Below are positions 1 to 9,889 of a DNA stretch of 42,735 nt, one piece after another. The notes below the pieces were generated by a model, which saw only the letters and a list, made by a program, of their open reading frames with translations, was not told the origin of the DNA and searched no databases. The position numbers and the translations under genes were made by a program. Within the stretch, counting starts at the first letter, position 1; each line of letters starts with the position of its first letter. The DNA is from Tissierella creatinini (lineage in GTDB: Bacteria; Bacillota; Clostridia; Tissierellales; Tissierellaceae). The stretch lies in the NCBI GenBank assembly GCA_005046945.1, contig SUSS01000023.1, positions 1 to 42,735 of the forward strand. Reading direction: 5' to 3'.

Positions 1-39
1 CGTATATCTATTATATACTATTTTTTCTCTACGACAACT

Positions 40-3000
40 ATCCTACCACATAGGGCCCGTGAGGGATGCGACCCATAGAACATAACTACATTTGTTACAG
101 TGTTAATTTCAATCCACGCACCCCGTGAGGGATGCGACCAAGGATGTTACTAAATGGTTATTAGAGGTTCAATTTCAATCCACGCACCCCGTGAGGGATG
201 CGACAAACAACTTTGTAGACAATGCAATATACAGCTTATTTCAATCCACGCACCCCGTGAGGGATGCGACCAAAAGGGGATGAAAAAAATGGAAAGAGCA
301 ATAGATTTCAATCCACGCACCCCGTGAGGGATGCGACCATATTCCTCTATAGCTTTTTCCACATCTGATATATTTCAATCCACGCACCCCGTGAGGGATG
401 CGACATCCCACGTAGTGCCGTCATCTGTACTTATATTATTTCAATCCACGCACCCCGTGAGGGATGCGACAAAGAGGTTTTGTACTGAATATGTAATAGA
501 CCAATTTCAATCCACGCACCCCGTGAGGGATGCGACAATAGAATGAATTTAGCCCAACAACTTAAAAAGAATTTCAATCCACGCACCCCGTGAGGGATGC
601 GACCTCCACAATAAGAACAATTAACCATAACCATAATATTTCAATCCACGCACCCCGTGAGGGATGCGACTTGACTATCAACTGCTCCTCTTAGGTCTTT
701 TCTATTTCAATCCACGCACCCCGTGAGGGATGCGACGTGTAAGTGTTGGATTTATGGCTACATCTATAGAATTTCAATCCACGCACCCCGTGAGGGATGC
801 GACTCCAGCTAATGCCTCCACCTATAAGTATTCCAGCATTTCAATCCACGCACCCCGTGAGGGATGCGACTAATGGTAGCCAGAGGAAGATAAAAGGGTT
901 TATCATTTCAATCCACGCACCCCGTGAGGGATGCGACTTACTACCGGTGAGCTATGGATGTTGTCGAGTATATTTCAATCCACGCACCCCGTGAGGGATG
1001 CGACTCTGAGCTTATAGGAAACTATAAGAAGTTAGGATATTTCAATCCACGCACCCCGTGAGGGATGCGACCTAATATCTATTCGCTAGAGCAGAAAATT
1101 TCTAAATTTCAATCCACGCACCCCGTGAGGGATGCGACGAGGCATCCCAAAGATATGCCACTACTGAAAGTCATTTCAATCCACGCACCCCGTGAGGGAT
1201 GCGACATGAACTACACCATAGTTACCTACATTTTAATTATTTCAATCCACGCACCCCGTGAGGGATGCGACTTGATTTTTCATATTACCCTCCATTATTA
1301 AAAAATATTTCAATCCACGCACCCCGTGAGGGATGCGACATTTGAAGGATAAAAAAGGCAACATACCAATAGATTTCAATCCACGCACCCCGTGAGGGAT
1401 GCGACAATAGTAATCGAATTAGATGATAAATCTCATTTATTTCAATCCACGCACCCCGTGAGGGATGCGACCATAATATTAATTGTTGCTTTATCTTTAT
1501 AATCTATTTCAATCCACGCACCCCGTGAGGGATGCGACGATGATACCTAAACTCATCTATAAATTCCTATAAATTTCAATCCACGCACCCCGTGAGGGAT
1601 GCGACGACCAGGAAGCGAATGCATAGAGGGAGCGACCCTATTTCAATCCACGCACCCCGTGAGGGATGCGACCTATATTCTTTGGTAAATTTACAATTGA
1701 TTCATATTTCAATCCACGCACCCCGTGAGGGATGCGACCTATTTGTTCCGCAACCAGGTTATCTTAATGAAAATTTCAATCCACGCACCCCGTGAGGGAT
1801 GCGACGCATTATCTGTAAGTGGCCTTTTATTCTTATCAATATTTCAATCCACGCACCCCGTGAGGGATGCGACTTAAATAGGTCAATTAAAATAATGATA
1901 TTTGAATATTTCAATCCACGCACCCCGTGAGGGATGCGACTTTGGGTCTGGTGGTTCTTCGGGTGGTTGGGGTGATTTCAATCCACGCACCCCGTGAGGG
2001 ATGCGACTTGGTGCCGGTGGCTCTGGTGGAGCTTCTTGCTTATTTCAATCCACGCACCCCGTGAGGGATGCGACATAGAGTTTAACCTAACCAATGCGAC
2101 ATCATTCATTTCAATCCACGCACCCCGTGAGGGATGCGACAGAAGCTAAGAAACCAATTATTGGTGGTAGGTTATTTCAATCCACGCACCCCGTGAGGGA
2201 TGCGACATATTACGAGCAATATATAAATAAAGAAAAAGAAATTTCAATCCACGCACCCCGTGAGGGATGCGACATATTATACGGTATTATTTAATCTAGG
2301 TTAAAATATTTCAATCCACGCACCCCGTGAGGGATGCGACGTTGGCAAGGAGCACCTGGCTGATTTCATAATGGATTTCAATCCACGCACCCCGTGAGGG
2401 ATGCGACTATCTGCAGTTGACACATTGATGACATCCATCCTATTTCAATCCACGCACCCCGTGAGGGATGCGACCTATTAAAGAACCTTTTGGAAAGAAG
2501 GAACCTATATTTCAATCCACGCACCCCGTGAGGGATGCGACATAAATTTATTAAAGATAATCAGGAGCTTGTTATATTTCAATCCACGCACCCCGTGAGG
2601 GATGCGACCAGATGATGATAGGGATATAATAACCGAGTTTTTATTTCAATCCACGCACCCCGTGAGGGATGCGACTTATGAGGCAGTCCGTATCCTAAGT
2701 TGGATTACATTTCAATCCACGCACCCCGTGAGGGATGCGACGTTATACAGAGATGCAGTCATAGATGAGTTACTGATTTCAATCCACGCACCCCGTGAGG
2801 GATGCGACAGAAAAAATAGAGCAAGGTATTAACGGAAAGATTATTTCAATCCACGCACCCCGTGAGGGATGCGACCATAAAACGCATCCAACCTCGCTTT
2901 CCATTTCGCATTTCAATCCACGCACCCCGTGAGGGATGCGACCTTTCCAACTGCTCTACTCACCCTATTAACCCAATTTCAATCCACGCACCCCGTGAGG

Positions 3001-4216
3001 GATGCGACTCCCAATTCCAGGGTCAAAACATTGGACTATTACATTTCAATCCACGCACCCCGTGAGGGATGCGACCCCTGAAGGCGCACCATAGAAATAA
3101 AAACCTCTCATTTCAATCCACGCACCCCGTGAGGGATGCGACCTGGTGTAACCTTTCAGGCGGTCGAAGATGCCCAGATTTCAATCCACGCACCCCGTGA
3201 GGGATGCGACAGAAAATATGAGTTTTAAAATGTACGAACTATCTGATTTCAATCCACGCACCCCGTGAGGGATGCGACAGCAATGCAGACAATTAGCTTT
3301 AAATGATTACGAATTTCAATCCACGCACCCCGTGAGGGATGCGACATGATATAGGCGGGAAATATTACGAGCAATATATATTTCAATCCACGCACCCCGT
3401 GAGGGATGCGACATGAAAGTCGATGCAATACCTTATAGCAATTTTATTTCAATCCACGCACCCCGTGAGGGATGCGACACGGTTTTCATGCGTTTATGAG
3501 CGTAACCAGATATTTCAATCCACGCACCCCGTGAGGGATGCGACACTTTATCAACTCTGTTATATCTTTGAGCTGTATATTTCAATCCACGCACCCCGTG
3601 AGGGATGCGACATGATGATGGTGTTGATGACCTTGTAGTTTATCATATTTCAATCCACGCACCCCGTGAGGGATGCGACAGATATCCCTAAGACAGCAGT
3701 AAATGGCTATGTTATTTCAATCCACGCACCCCGTGAGGGATGCGACTTATCTACTATATCCATGTTCCGCCCACCTCCAATATTTCAATCCACGCACCCC
3801 GTGAGGGATGCGACTAAGTATCTAACAACTGTTTCCACGATTGAAATTCATTTCAATCCACGCACCCCGTGAGGGATGCGACGAGAACAAACAAGCTAAC
3901 ATTAAACAGTATCTACATTTCAATCCACGCACCCCGTGAGGGATGCGACATAATAATATCCAATTTCTGTACCAATTTCTTTCATTTCAATCCACGCACC
4001 CCGTGAGGGATGCGACCTTCATTGTGTATATTCATTTAATCACCTACATTATTTCAATCCACGCACCCCGTGAGGGATGCGACAAGTCCTATTACCCAAG
4101 AATGTATTGATTATATCATTTCAATCCACGCACCCCGTGAGGGATGCGACCTAATAAGTCTGTAAGTGTTATTAAGACCTGCTATTTCAATCCACGCACC
4201 CCGTGAGGGATGCGAC
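40..4216 (-). CRISPR. Type I-C CRISPR array, 63 repeats / 62 spacers
   Basis: I counted 63 copies of a 33-nt repeat, alternating with 62 spacers of 33-35 nt (period about 67). Read on the minus strand the repeat runs GTCGCATCCC-TCAC-GGGGTGC-GTGGATTGAAAT: a 7-bp stem, a TCAC loop and the GTGGATTGAAAT tail that becomes the crRNA 5' handle in type I-C. I saw no variation in 62 copies. The copy at 40-72 is degenerate: it keeps GTCGCATCCCTCACGGG but has lost the handle half, as expected of the leader-distal end. The leader and cas genes lie to the right, so new spacers enter at about 4184-4216. Short ORFs through the array are translated repeats, not genes. Confidence 0.99.
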
Positions 4217-4359
4217 AGCCCTTTATCAAGGCTTTGATGCTTTTGCTTAAATATTAAGTACTTAGTTTCTTCATTATTTACCTAATTTCTGTAAAAAAAC
4301 ATCAAATATTTAGTGCGAAGCGATCAATAAAACTATGTTAGCCTTAGGTTCGCACTATG
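4217..4359 (-). promoter_or_regulatory. CRISPR leader with AGTGCGAA/TTCGCACT inverted repeat
   Basis: AT-rich non-coding stretch between the stop of cas2 and the first (newest) repeat, where the array promoter and integration signals should sit. It holds an 8-bp inverted repeat, AGTGCGAA at 4312-4319 and TTCGCACT at 4349-4356, separated by 29 bases. From memory, GTGCGAAC-type motifs recur in type I-C leaders; I could not search to confirm this. I could not pick a convincing -35/-10 pair for the array. Confidence 0.8.
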
Positions 4360-4650
4360 CTAAACATTAAGAAATCCTTCTATATCAAAACTTGTTTTTA
4401 CACCTAAAGACCATATTTTTTCTTTATAGTTGTTCCCCATGTGATAAAATCTAATGCTGTCCTTTTTAGGTTCAATAATGTCTGATAATTTCTTCTCCAA
4501 GATTTTAAGCTGGGCTGGATCCAACAGGCATTCAAAGACAGAATTTTGCACTCTTTGTCCATAATTAACACATTCCTTTGCTACTTTTCTAAGTCTTGTA
4601 CGCCCTGCTTTATCCTCAGTATTTACATCATAAGTAATTAATACATACAT
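4360..4650 (-). CDS. cas2: CRISPR-associated endonuclease Cas2
   Basis: A 96-residue protein of normal Cas2 length, opening with MYVLITYDVNTED, the beta-strand plus Asp8 signature of the Cas2 ferredoxin fold. Next comes the RLRKVAKECVNYGQRVQNSVFEC segment typical of I-C Cas2. Cas2 dimers bridge two Cas1 dimers in the integrase that inserts new spacers at the leader end. It is the last gene of the cas operon, 7 bases after cas1 and adjacent to the leader, the usual I-C arrangement. Confidence 0.97.
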   Translation of the reverse strand: MYVLITYDVNTEDKAGRTRLRKVAKECVNYGQRVQNSVFECLLDPAQLKILEKKLSDIIEPKKDSIRFYHMGNNYKEKIWSLGVKTSFDIEGFLNV

Positions 4651-4657
4651 ATTATCC

Positions 4658-5689
4658 CTACTTCCATAAAAATGGCGGATATTCCTCCAAATCCCCTCTT
4701 ATTGTTCTAGCCAATAACTGAGCTTGGACAAATGGAACCATGCCCCATTGAATTTTTTCCTTAATAAATGGGTGTGTTACAACCTCTTGTTTCTTTTCCT
4801 GCCACTGCTTGCTTATAGTTTTCCTGGTCTCTTCATTCATTTGAACAGTACCAACATCAGAAATCTCAAATCCTTTTTCATTTATAATCTTCAGATTCAC
4901 CAGCGAAATTGCTAATCTATCAACCATTACTGCACGTAATTCCTCCATCAAATCAAGTGCAAGACTAGGCCTTCCAGGTCTATCTACATGCATAAATCCT
5001 ACATAAGGATCTAATCCAACAGTCTCAAGAGCAGATGCAACATCATAGGTTAGCAATGTATAAAGATAAGACAACACTGCATTAAATGGATCCCTTGGGG
5101 GCCTCCTATTCCTATCAATAAAATAGAACGTTTCCTTTTGATTGAGAATCAGCTGATCAATTGAAGAAAAATAAACTTCAGCTGCATTACCCTCTATACC
5201 TCTAAGAACATCAGAGCTCTCTATGTTTCTAATGTTTTTTAAGTGAATCGTCAATTTTTGAGAAGTATCTTTTGCTTTATCTACATCAATTCTTAAACTA
5301 TGATCTCTAATTCCTCTTTCAATTATCCACTTTGAATTATATATCTTACCTAATATAAAGTTTCTTGAGTAGTTCATTGCTCTATTTTCATCATCTGCAA
5401 TTCTGTACTGCTCCCTCCTGAGATAGACATTCCCTCTTACTTTACCTTCTACTCTTGCTTGGAATCTTCCATAAGGGTTAAGGAATGAAATACCAATATT
5501 TTGATCAGTACACTTACTCATTAGCTTTGGGCTTAATCCCATAAAATTGAAAACATATATAGATTCCAAGTTATGAAGAGGTACTCTCGCATCATTCTCG
5601 TCTTCCCTTTTGATGACTATATTTTCCCCATCTAAAGACAAGTAACTATTCTCTGAAAATATATAAAGTGTATTAAGTAACTTTTTCAT
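4658..5689 (-). CDS. cas1: CRISPR-associated endonuclease Cas1 (type I-C)
   Basis: A 343-residue Cas1, the metal-dependent integrase subunit of spacer acquisition. The metal-binding residues are recognisable: Glu166 in RGIEGNAA, His234 in VGFMHVDRPGRPSL, and the acidic group in DLMEE (about 246-250). An N-terminal beta-sandwich (about 1-90) precedes the helical catalytic domain. Its start overlaps the stop of cas4 by 4 bases, so the two are probably translationally coupled. No sign of damage; the adaptation module appears functional, in keeping with the long clean array. Confidence 0.98.
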   Translation of the reverse strand: MKKLLNTLYIFSENSYLSLDGENIVIKREDENDARVPLHNLESIYVFNFMGLSPKLMSKCTDQNIGISFLNPYGRFQARVEGKVRGNVYLRREQYRIADDENRAMNYSRNFILGKIYNSKWIIERGIRDHSLRIDVDKAKDTSQKLTIHLKNIRNIESSDVLRGIEGNAAEVYFSSIDQLILNQKETFYFIDRNRRPPRDPFNAVLSYLYTLLTYDVASALETVGLDPYVGFMHVDRPGRPSLALDLMEELRAVMVDRLAISLVNLKIINEKGFEISDVGTVQMNEETRKTISKQWQEKKQEVVTHPFIKEKIQWGMVPFVQAQLLARTIRGDLEEYPPFLWK

Positions 5690-6339
5690 TCGCTTAATCT
5701 CCTATTGATATATTCTGTTGCTGATTCAATTTTACTTAGTTCCGGCAAGCATATATCTTTAAATGAGCAAGCATTACACCTAGACTTCATTCTTACAATC
5801 GGAGTATGTCGTCTCTTCTTCAAGCTATTCATTTCATCGATAAGTTTAATTAATTCATTACGTATATTGATAGAAATATCTACTTCAACTCTACTTCTTA
5901 TCTCCCAGTAAAATATAGCTGATTTCTCTATTTTACAGCAAAGCATTTCTTCTAAGCACACAACTTGAGCTACTAATTGCAATATATCCGAATTATCCGT
6001 CTTGGGTTTACCTTTCTTGTATTCCACAACATAAGGAATGAACTTTCCTTCCATTCCATTTAAGCATATACCGTTACTGTTTCTTCTAAATTCAACAACA
6101 TCCGTCTTTCCAACGATTCCAAGTGTATTGCTTATTATATTTAGGTTTCTCTGGATGATGACCTCACCCCTGGTTTCCTTAAGCTTATTATCATGAGCTC
6201 TATCATGTAGAATATGACCTTCAACCGTATGAACATTTTCTACCCATTGATTCTCGTTCTCCATTAATGCCCATTGTCTGGGACAAAAAGCATAATGTTG
6301 AATACCATTAATCTGCAAGTAGTCATCTTCATCTCTCAT
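5686..6339 (-). CDS. cas4: CRISPR-associated exonuclease Cas4
   Basis: A 217-residue RecB-family nuclease with a 4Fe-4S cluster. The cluster cysteines are visible: one near the N terminus in YAFCPRQW and three at the C terminus in CNACSFKDIC. Between them are the nuclease motifs GKTDVVEF and VVEYKKGKPK. Cas4 trims prespacers and enforces PAM selection together with Cas1-Cas2. It lies one base from cas7 and overlaps cas1 by 4 bases, as in standard I-C operons. Confidence 0.97.
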   Translation of the reverse strand: MRDEDDYLQINGIQHYAFCPRQWALMENENQWVENVHTVEGHILHDRAHDNKLKETRGEVIIQRNLNIISNTLGIVGKTDVVEFRRNSNGICLNGMEGKFIPYVVEYKKGKPKTDNSDILQLVAQVVCLEEMLCCKIEKSAIFYWEIRSRVEVDISINIRNELIKLIDEMNSLKKRRHTPIVRMKSRCNACSFKDICLPELSKIESATEYINRRLSE

Positions 6340-6340
6340 A

Positions 6341-7237
6341 TCATAGCCCTATATATTCTACTAGAACATCTGATTTTTCCTCTCGAGCAAAGCCCTCAGG
6401 AACATTCTCAATTATACCGTACCTTTCAAAAGTATACATTTCTGGATTTTCAACTTCAAGATTTATACATCTATGCATCTTAGCGGCTGAGTATTGTCCA
6501 CTAGTAGAATTATGTTTAAACCAAAATAGTTTATTTACTTCAATACTACCTTCAGGTCTTGCAGAAGATGCATCATTTTCAAATAAGGTTAATAAACAAG
6601 TCTTGAGAGTCTCAGCATCTTCATCTGAAAATCCTGTCTTTTCTGATAGCTGAGGATTTATACTCCCTACCAATTTATAGACACCAAAGTCTACTCTGTG
6701 CTTCATTCCCATAGTATCCGATGTTTTTTCACTAGGGTTCTTCTTATTAGTCTCACTATTTACACTTTTAGTAATTTGCATGCTAGTTACATCAATGACC
6801 TCTTCACTAACGGCAGTATGAATAGATACAGGACCTCTGATCCCTATGGAAACTCCCTTATTCCCACTTTTCTTGTCATCAGCTTTAAATGCCAACACTT
6901 GTCCAAATGATCTAACGTCGAGCCACCTATTGCAGGCTAATTTCTCAACCTCATAATCATTGCTATCCTTAACAGCTATTTTTATATCATCAACACTATC
7001 AAATCTATCCTTTAAGCTTCTGAATTCATCTACGCGTTTTTCATCAGATTGAACAAATACACCTTTTCCTAGATCAATCATACGATTCCTAATCTTTCTT
7101 TTTATACAAACATCCGATACTTCCCCTAATCCTTCATAATTAATTCTAGGTCTATTTCCATTTAGCGGGTCTCCATTAGGGTTTGCCTTATCAACTGTGA
7201 AATACAGTATAAAATCATACTTATTATTTAGTGTCAT
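6341..7237 (-). CDS. cas7: Cas7 (Csd2), type I-C Cascade backbone
   Basis: A 298-residue Csd2-family Cas7 with the N-terminal signature TVDKANPNGDPLNGNRPR and the later GIRGPVSIHTA segment. Multiple Cas7 copies polymerise along the crRNA spacer. Their thumbs flip out every sixth base, which matters for reading the target match described at 12290-12305. A clear AGGAGG ribosome binding site precedes the ATG. It follows cas8c by 10 bases. Confidence 0.97.
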   Translation of the reverse strand: MTLNNKYDFILYFTVDKANPNGDPLNGNRPRINYEGLGEVSDVCIKRKIRNRMIDLGKGVFVQSDEKRVDEFRSLKDRFDSVDDIKIAVKDSNDYEVEKLACNRWLDVRSFGQVLAFKADDKKSGNKGVSIGIRGPVSIHTAVSEEVIDVTSMQITKSVNSETNKKNPSEKTSDTMGMKHRVDFGVYKLVGSINPQLSEKTGFSDEDAETLKTCLLTLFENDASSARPEGSIEVNKLFWFKHNSTSGQYSAAKMHRCINLEVENPEMYTFERYGIIENVPEGFAREEKSDVLVEYIGL

Positions 7238-7247
7238 ATTATCCCTC

Positions 7248-9146
7248 CTAATTATCGTTATTTTCTTCAGTATCCGATGTTGAATTTTCTTTTAATTTCT
7301 TAGCTGCTATTCTTTCATCTAGCCTTTTCCTAAAAAAGTTACGCTGATGGTAATAGCCTAATAAGTATTTTCCTGATAATGGCCTGTCATTTTCAAAATC
7401 ATTAATATTAAAATTAGACATTATTTCTTCAAACTCTCTATCATAGTCATCCCTATATTCATTTTGCTTGATTTCATAAGGCAATATTGCACTTTTTATA
7501 GTTGTCCAAGTCTTAAATGGTCTATTTGAAAATGCGTTCATATATCTAAGTGCATTCGTAGCTCTTGATTCTTTGTCTTTTAGTAGCACCCCCTGTTCAA
7601 TCCAGTCTGCAACTGCTAATAGTCTTCCATAAAGATACGACCTATCTTTGATACTTCTATCTAAGCTCAAATCATAACCCTCCTTTTCTCTTAATTCATA
7701 ATAGTTTTTAAACATAGCACATGCAATTCTTAGTGTTTTTTCCCACTCAAATCCGCCTATTCCCTCATAATTGGATACTCTTTGTTTTATAGTTTCTAGA
7801 AGGTCTCTAGGAATTACATCACCATCTACTATGCATTTATATAATCTTTCTAGTGTAGATTTTAGCAACTTGTCAGATATCTTACTCCCATAACAGGCCT
7901 TAGCTATATCTATAGGCAAAGGATTTGAGAATCTATAATAGGTGGTTTTCGAATCTTTATCATACATCAAAAGCTCCCAAGAAGTCTTTTCACTCCATTG
8001 TTTTATATTTTGCAAAAATGTGCTTCCTAGAAGTTCCCTATAAAACACAATACTCAACCTTCCCGGAGTTGCCGAATCAAGAATTAAAGCTACTATAAAG
8101 CTATCAGGATTAAGCTTTTCAGAATATCCTTTTATAGCCCTGTTTAACATGTCGGCAAATATCTTATCAGTTACATCATATTTAGCATCCTCATCTTCAA
8201 ATATTACATATCCAAAAGGGTCTGGAAACTTTTCATTATTTATTGAAAAACTCAGGAATATAGTTTCCCCTTCTCTTGTCGATTGGTTGTGAATTAACCA
8301 TTTAAGAGCATTATGAGCTTTTTCACTTGTTTCATAGCCTATACTTAATGCGTCATTTGAATCTATAAAGCGACCTCTGAATGTAAAATTCTCACTATCA
8401 TTTGAAGATATGAGTTTAGCACCGTCAGCTGGATGCCTTATTCTCTTAGGGTGTTTTGTTGTCAATTTCTGCAATTCCCCAGTTATCATGCAAATGTTCT
8501 CGTCAGCTAACTTGCTCTCGAAATACTTCTGAAAAGATTTTTGTACATCTTTATTATAATTTATCCTGTCATCATCAGAAGCATTATGAACCTTGAACCT
8601 TACAAAACTATCTTTTGGATTTTCTTTTACATACCCATCACTATCTAGTTCAATAATTCCATAAATTGCTAGGTCAGATATGATGTCATTGCCCACAAGG
8701 TATGTTTTTAGAGGCAATAATCTTTTTAAAACTTCCTTAGACGAATAATATTTTTCATTATCTTCGTTTAGTTCCACATAATTTATCCAGTCATTTAATT
8801 GACTGAAGTATTTCTCATTAGATGTAATCCAGTCTTTTTTATTTTTATCAGTTATAGTATCTACCCTTATATGATTAACCAGATCCTTTGCAATATATTG
8901 AAGCTTGTCGAATAATGGGTGAGGCTCAATAGCATTAGTTCTTGTAGATGAGTCAATGGTTACAGGAATCAAAGTGCTTTGATCCTCTTTATCTACTAAT
9001 TTAGCATTGAGTAATTTCCCTTCCTCATTTAGTAGAATCTCTATATGAGCATTTTGCTCACTATGGGACATAATCATCGGAAGATTAACATTAGAACTTG
9101 CATATAAAGCATCATAAACATCTACTAAATTACGCATCAATCCCAT
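7248..9146 (-). CDS. cas8c: Cas8c (Csd1), type I-C large subunit
   Basis: A 632-residue protein in the size range of Csd1/Cas8c, the large subunit that reads the PAM and recruits Cas3. Family-like segments are ENICMITGELQKLTTKHPKRIRH, NFTFRGRFIDSNDALSIGYETSEKAHNAL, and near the C terminus SDKLLKSTLERLYKCIVDGDVIPRDLLE. In I-C systems the small Cas11 subunit comes from an internal start in this gene; I did not try to place that start. The ATG sits 10 bases inside the end of cas5, after a GGGGGTGAG binding site. Confidence 0.95.
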   Translation of the reverse strand: MGLMRNLVDVYDALYASSNVNLPMIMSHSEQNAHIEILLNEEGKLLNAKLVDKEDQSTLIPVTIDSSTRTNAIEPHPLFDKLQYIAKDLVNHIRVDTITDKNKKDWITSNEKYFSQLNDWINYVELNEDNEKYYSSKEVLKRLLPLKTYLVGNDIISDLAIYGIIELDSDGYVKENPKDSFVRFKVHNASDDDRINYNKDVQKSFQKYFESKLADENICMITGELQKLTTKHPKRIRHPADGAKLISSNDSENFTFRGRFIDSNDALSIGYETSEKAHNALKWLIHNQSTREGETIFLSFSINNEKFPDPFGYVIFEDEDAKYDVTDKIFADMLNRAIKGYSEKLNPDSFIVALILDSATPGRLSIVFYRELLGSTFLQNIKQWSEKTSWELLMYDKDSKTTYYRFSNPLPIDIAKACYGSKISDKLLKSTLERLYKCIVDGDVIPRDLLETIKQRVSNYEGIGGFEWEKTLRIACAMFKNYYELREKEGYDLSLDRSIKDRSYLYGRLLAVADWIEQGVLLKDKESRATNALRYMNAFSNRPFKTWTTIKSAILPYEIKQNEYRDDYDREFEEIMSNFNINDFENDRPLSGKYLLGYYHQRNFFRKRLDERIAAKKLKENSTSDTEENNDN

Positions 9147-9868
9147 ATCTCACTCACCCCCAATAACTCAATTTCTTCATCAACACCTCGAATATCCTCA
9201 ATTGAGAATTTCTTAGGATTCATCTCCCTGATTGCCTTAATAATAGTACAATTTTCAGGTCTGATGAAATCAATAACCCCTTTCTTCATAATAGGTTGCC
9301 AAAACCTTACTTCCAATGTATTTCTCCCAGTCTCATCAGGATAATTTATCCCATGCAGCATAGTTCCAAGAGGAAACTCATTTAAGTTGTCATAAAATCC
9401 TTCACCTGAATTAAATTCAATCGGCTCGATATAGCCTTGACACTCTCTAGTGCCTAAAAACACATCCCTCCTTCCACCCTTTTCTACCATTCGCTTTGCA
9501 ATATTATGATGTTTATTTTCATTCCAATCCTGTTCTAAATCGGGTCTATATTGGTTAAACTCAAAGTGTGCCTGGATATTATAGGAAACATTCGCTAAAT
9601 AACAATAGATAGATAAATCGTTCTTCCCATCATTGTACTTTAATGTCTTCACTCCTTGCGATTGGGTCTTGATTTCATTCATAATTCTTACTTTATCTAT
9701 AATCCAAATTATGCTGGGCTTCCAATATATTGATTCTACAATACCCTTTAATGCACTATAAGATGGCACGGTATAACTGTACTTTTCCCCTCCAACCCTT
9801 GTAATAGGATCACTAAACAATGCATATTTACCACTTACCTTAAATTCAATACTGTTTCTTGGTTTCAT
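9137..9868 (-). CDS. cas5c: Cas5 (Cas5d/Csd5), crRNA-processing endoribonuclease
   Basis: A 243-residue Cas5d. Type I-C has no Cas6, and this protein cuts each repeat at the base of its stem and stays on the 5' handle. The expected catalytic trio can be placed at about Tyr48 (ESIYWKP) with Lys119 and His120 (NENKHHN), matching the family's Tyr-Lys-His arrangement. The N terminus SGKYALFSDPITRVGGEKYSYTVPS is typical. AAAGGAGG precedes the ATG. This enzyme would also be the one to mature the pseudo-repeat RNA at 12411. Confidence 0.96.
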   Translation of the reverse strand: MKPRNSIEFKVSGKYALFSDPITRVGGEKYSYTVPSYSALKGIVESIYWKPSIIWIIDKVRIMNEIKTQSQGVKTLKYNDGKNDLSIYCYLANVSYNIQAHFEFNQYRPDLEQDWNENKHHNIAKRMVEKGGRRDVFLGTRECQGYIEPIEFNSGEGFYDNLNEFPLGTMLHGINYPDETGRNTLEVRFWQPIMKKGVIDFIRPENCTIIKAIREMNPKKFSIEDIRGVDEEIELLGVSEIWD

Positions 9869-9889
9869 CTTATCCTCCTTTCTTAATTT

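Noticed and set aside
1606-2107. Repeat-like ends inside spacers (GAGGGAGCGACC near 1626, ATGCGAC near 2094)
   Set aside because: Only 7-12 matching bases and spacer spacing is undisturbed, so I treat them as chance, not inserted partial repeats.
150-3872. Many 60-80 codon ORFs through the CRISPR array on both strands
   Set aside because: They are translations of the repeat in phase with the spacer length and carry the same repeated peptide; no binding sites or gene logic.
1-4216. Self-targeting spacers
   Set aside because: By eye I saw no spacer matching the rest of the window, but I did not compare all 62 systematically and cannot see the rest of the genome.
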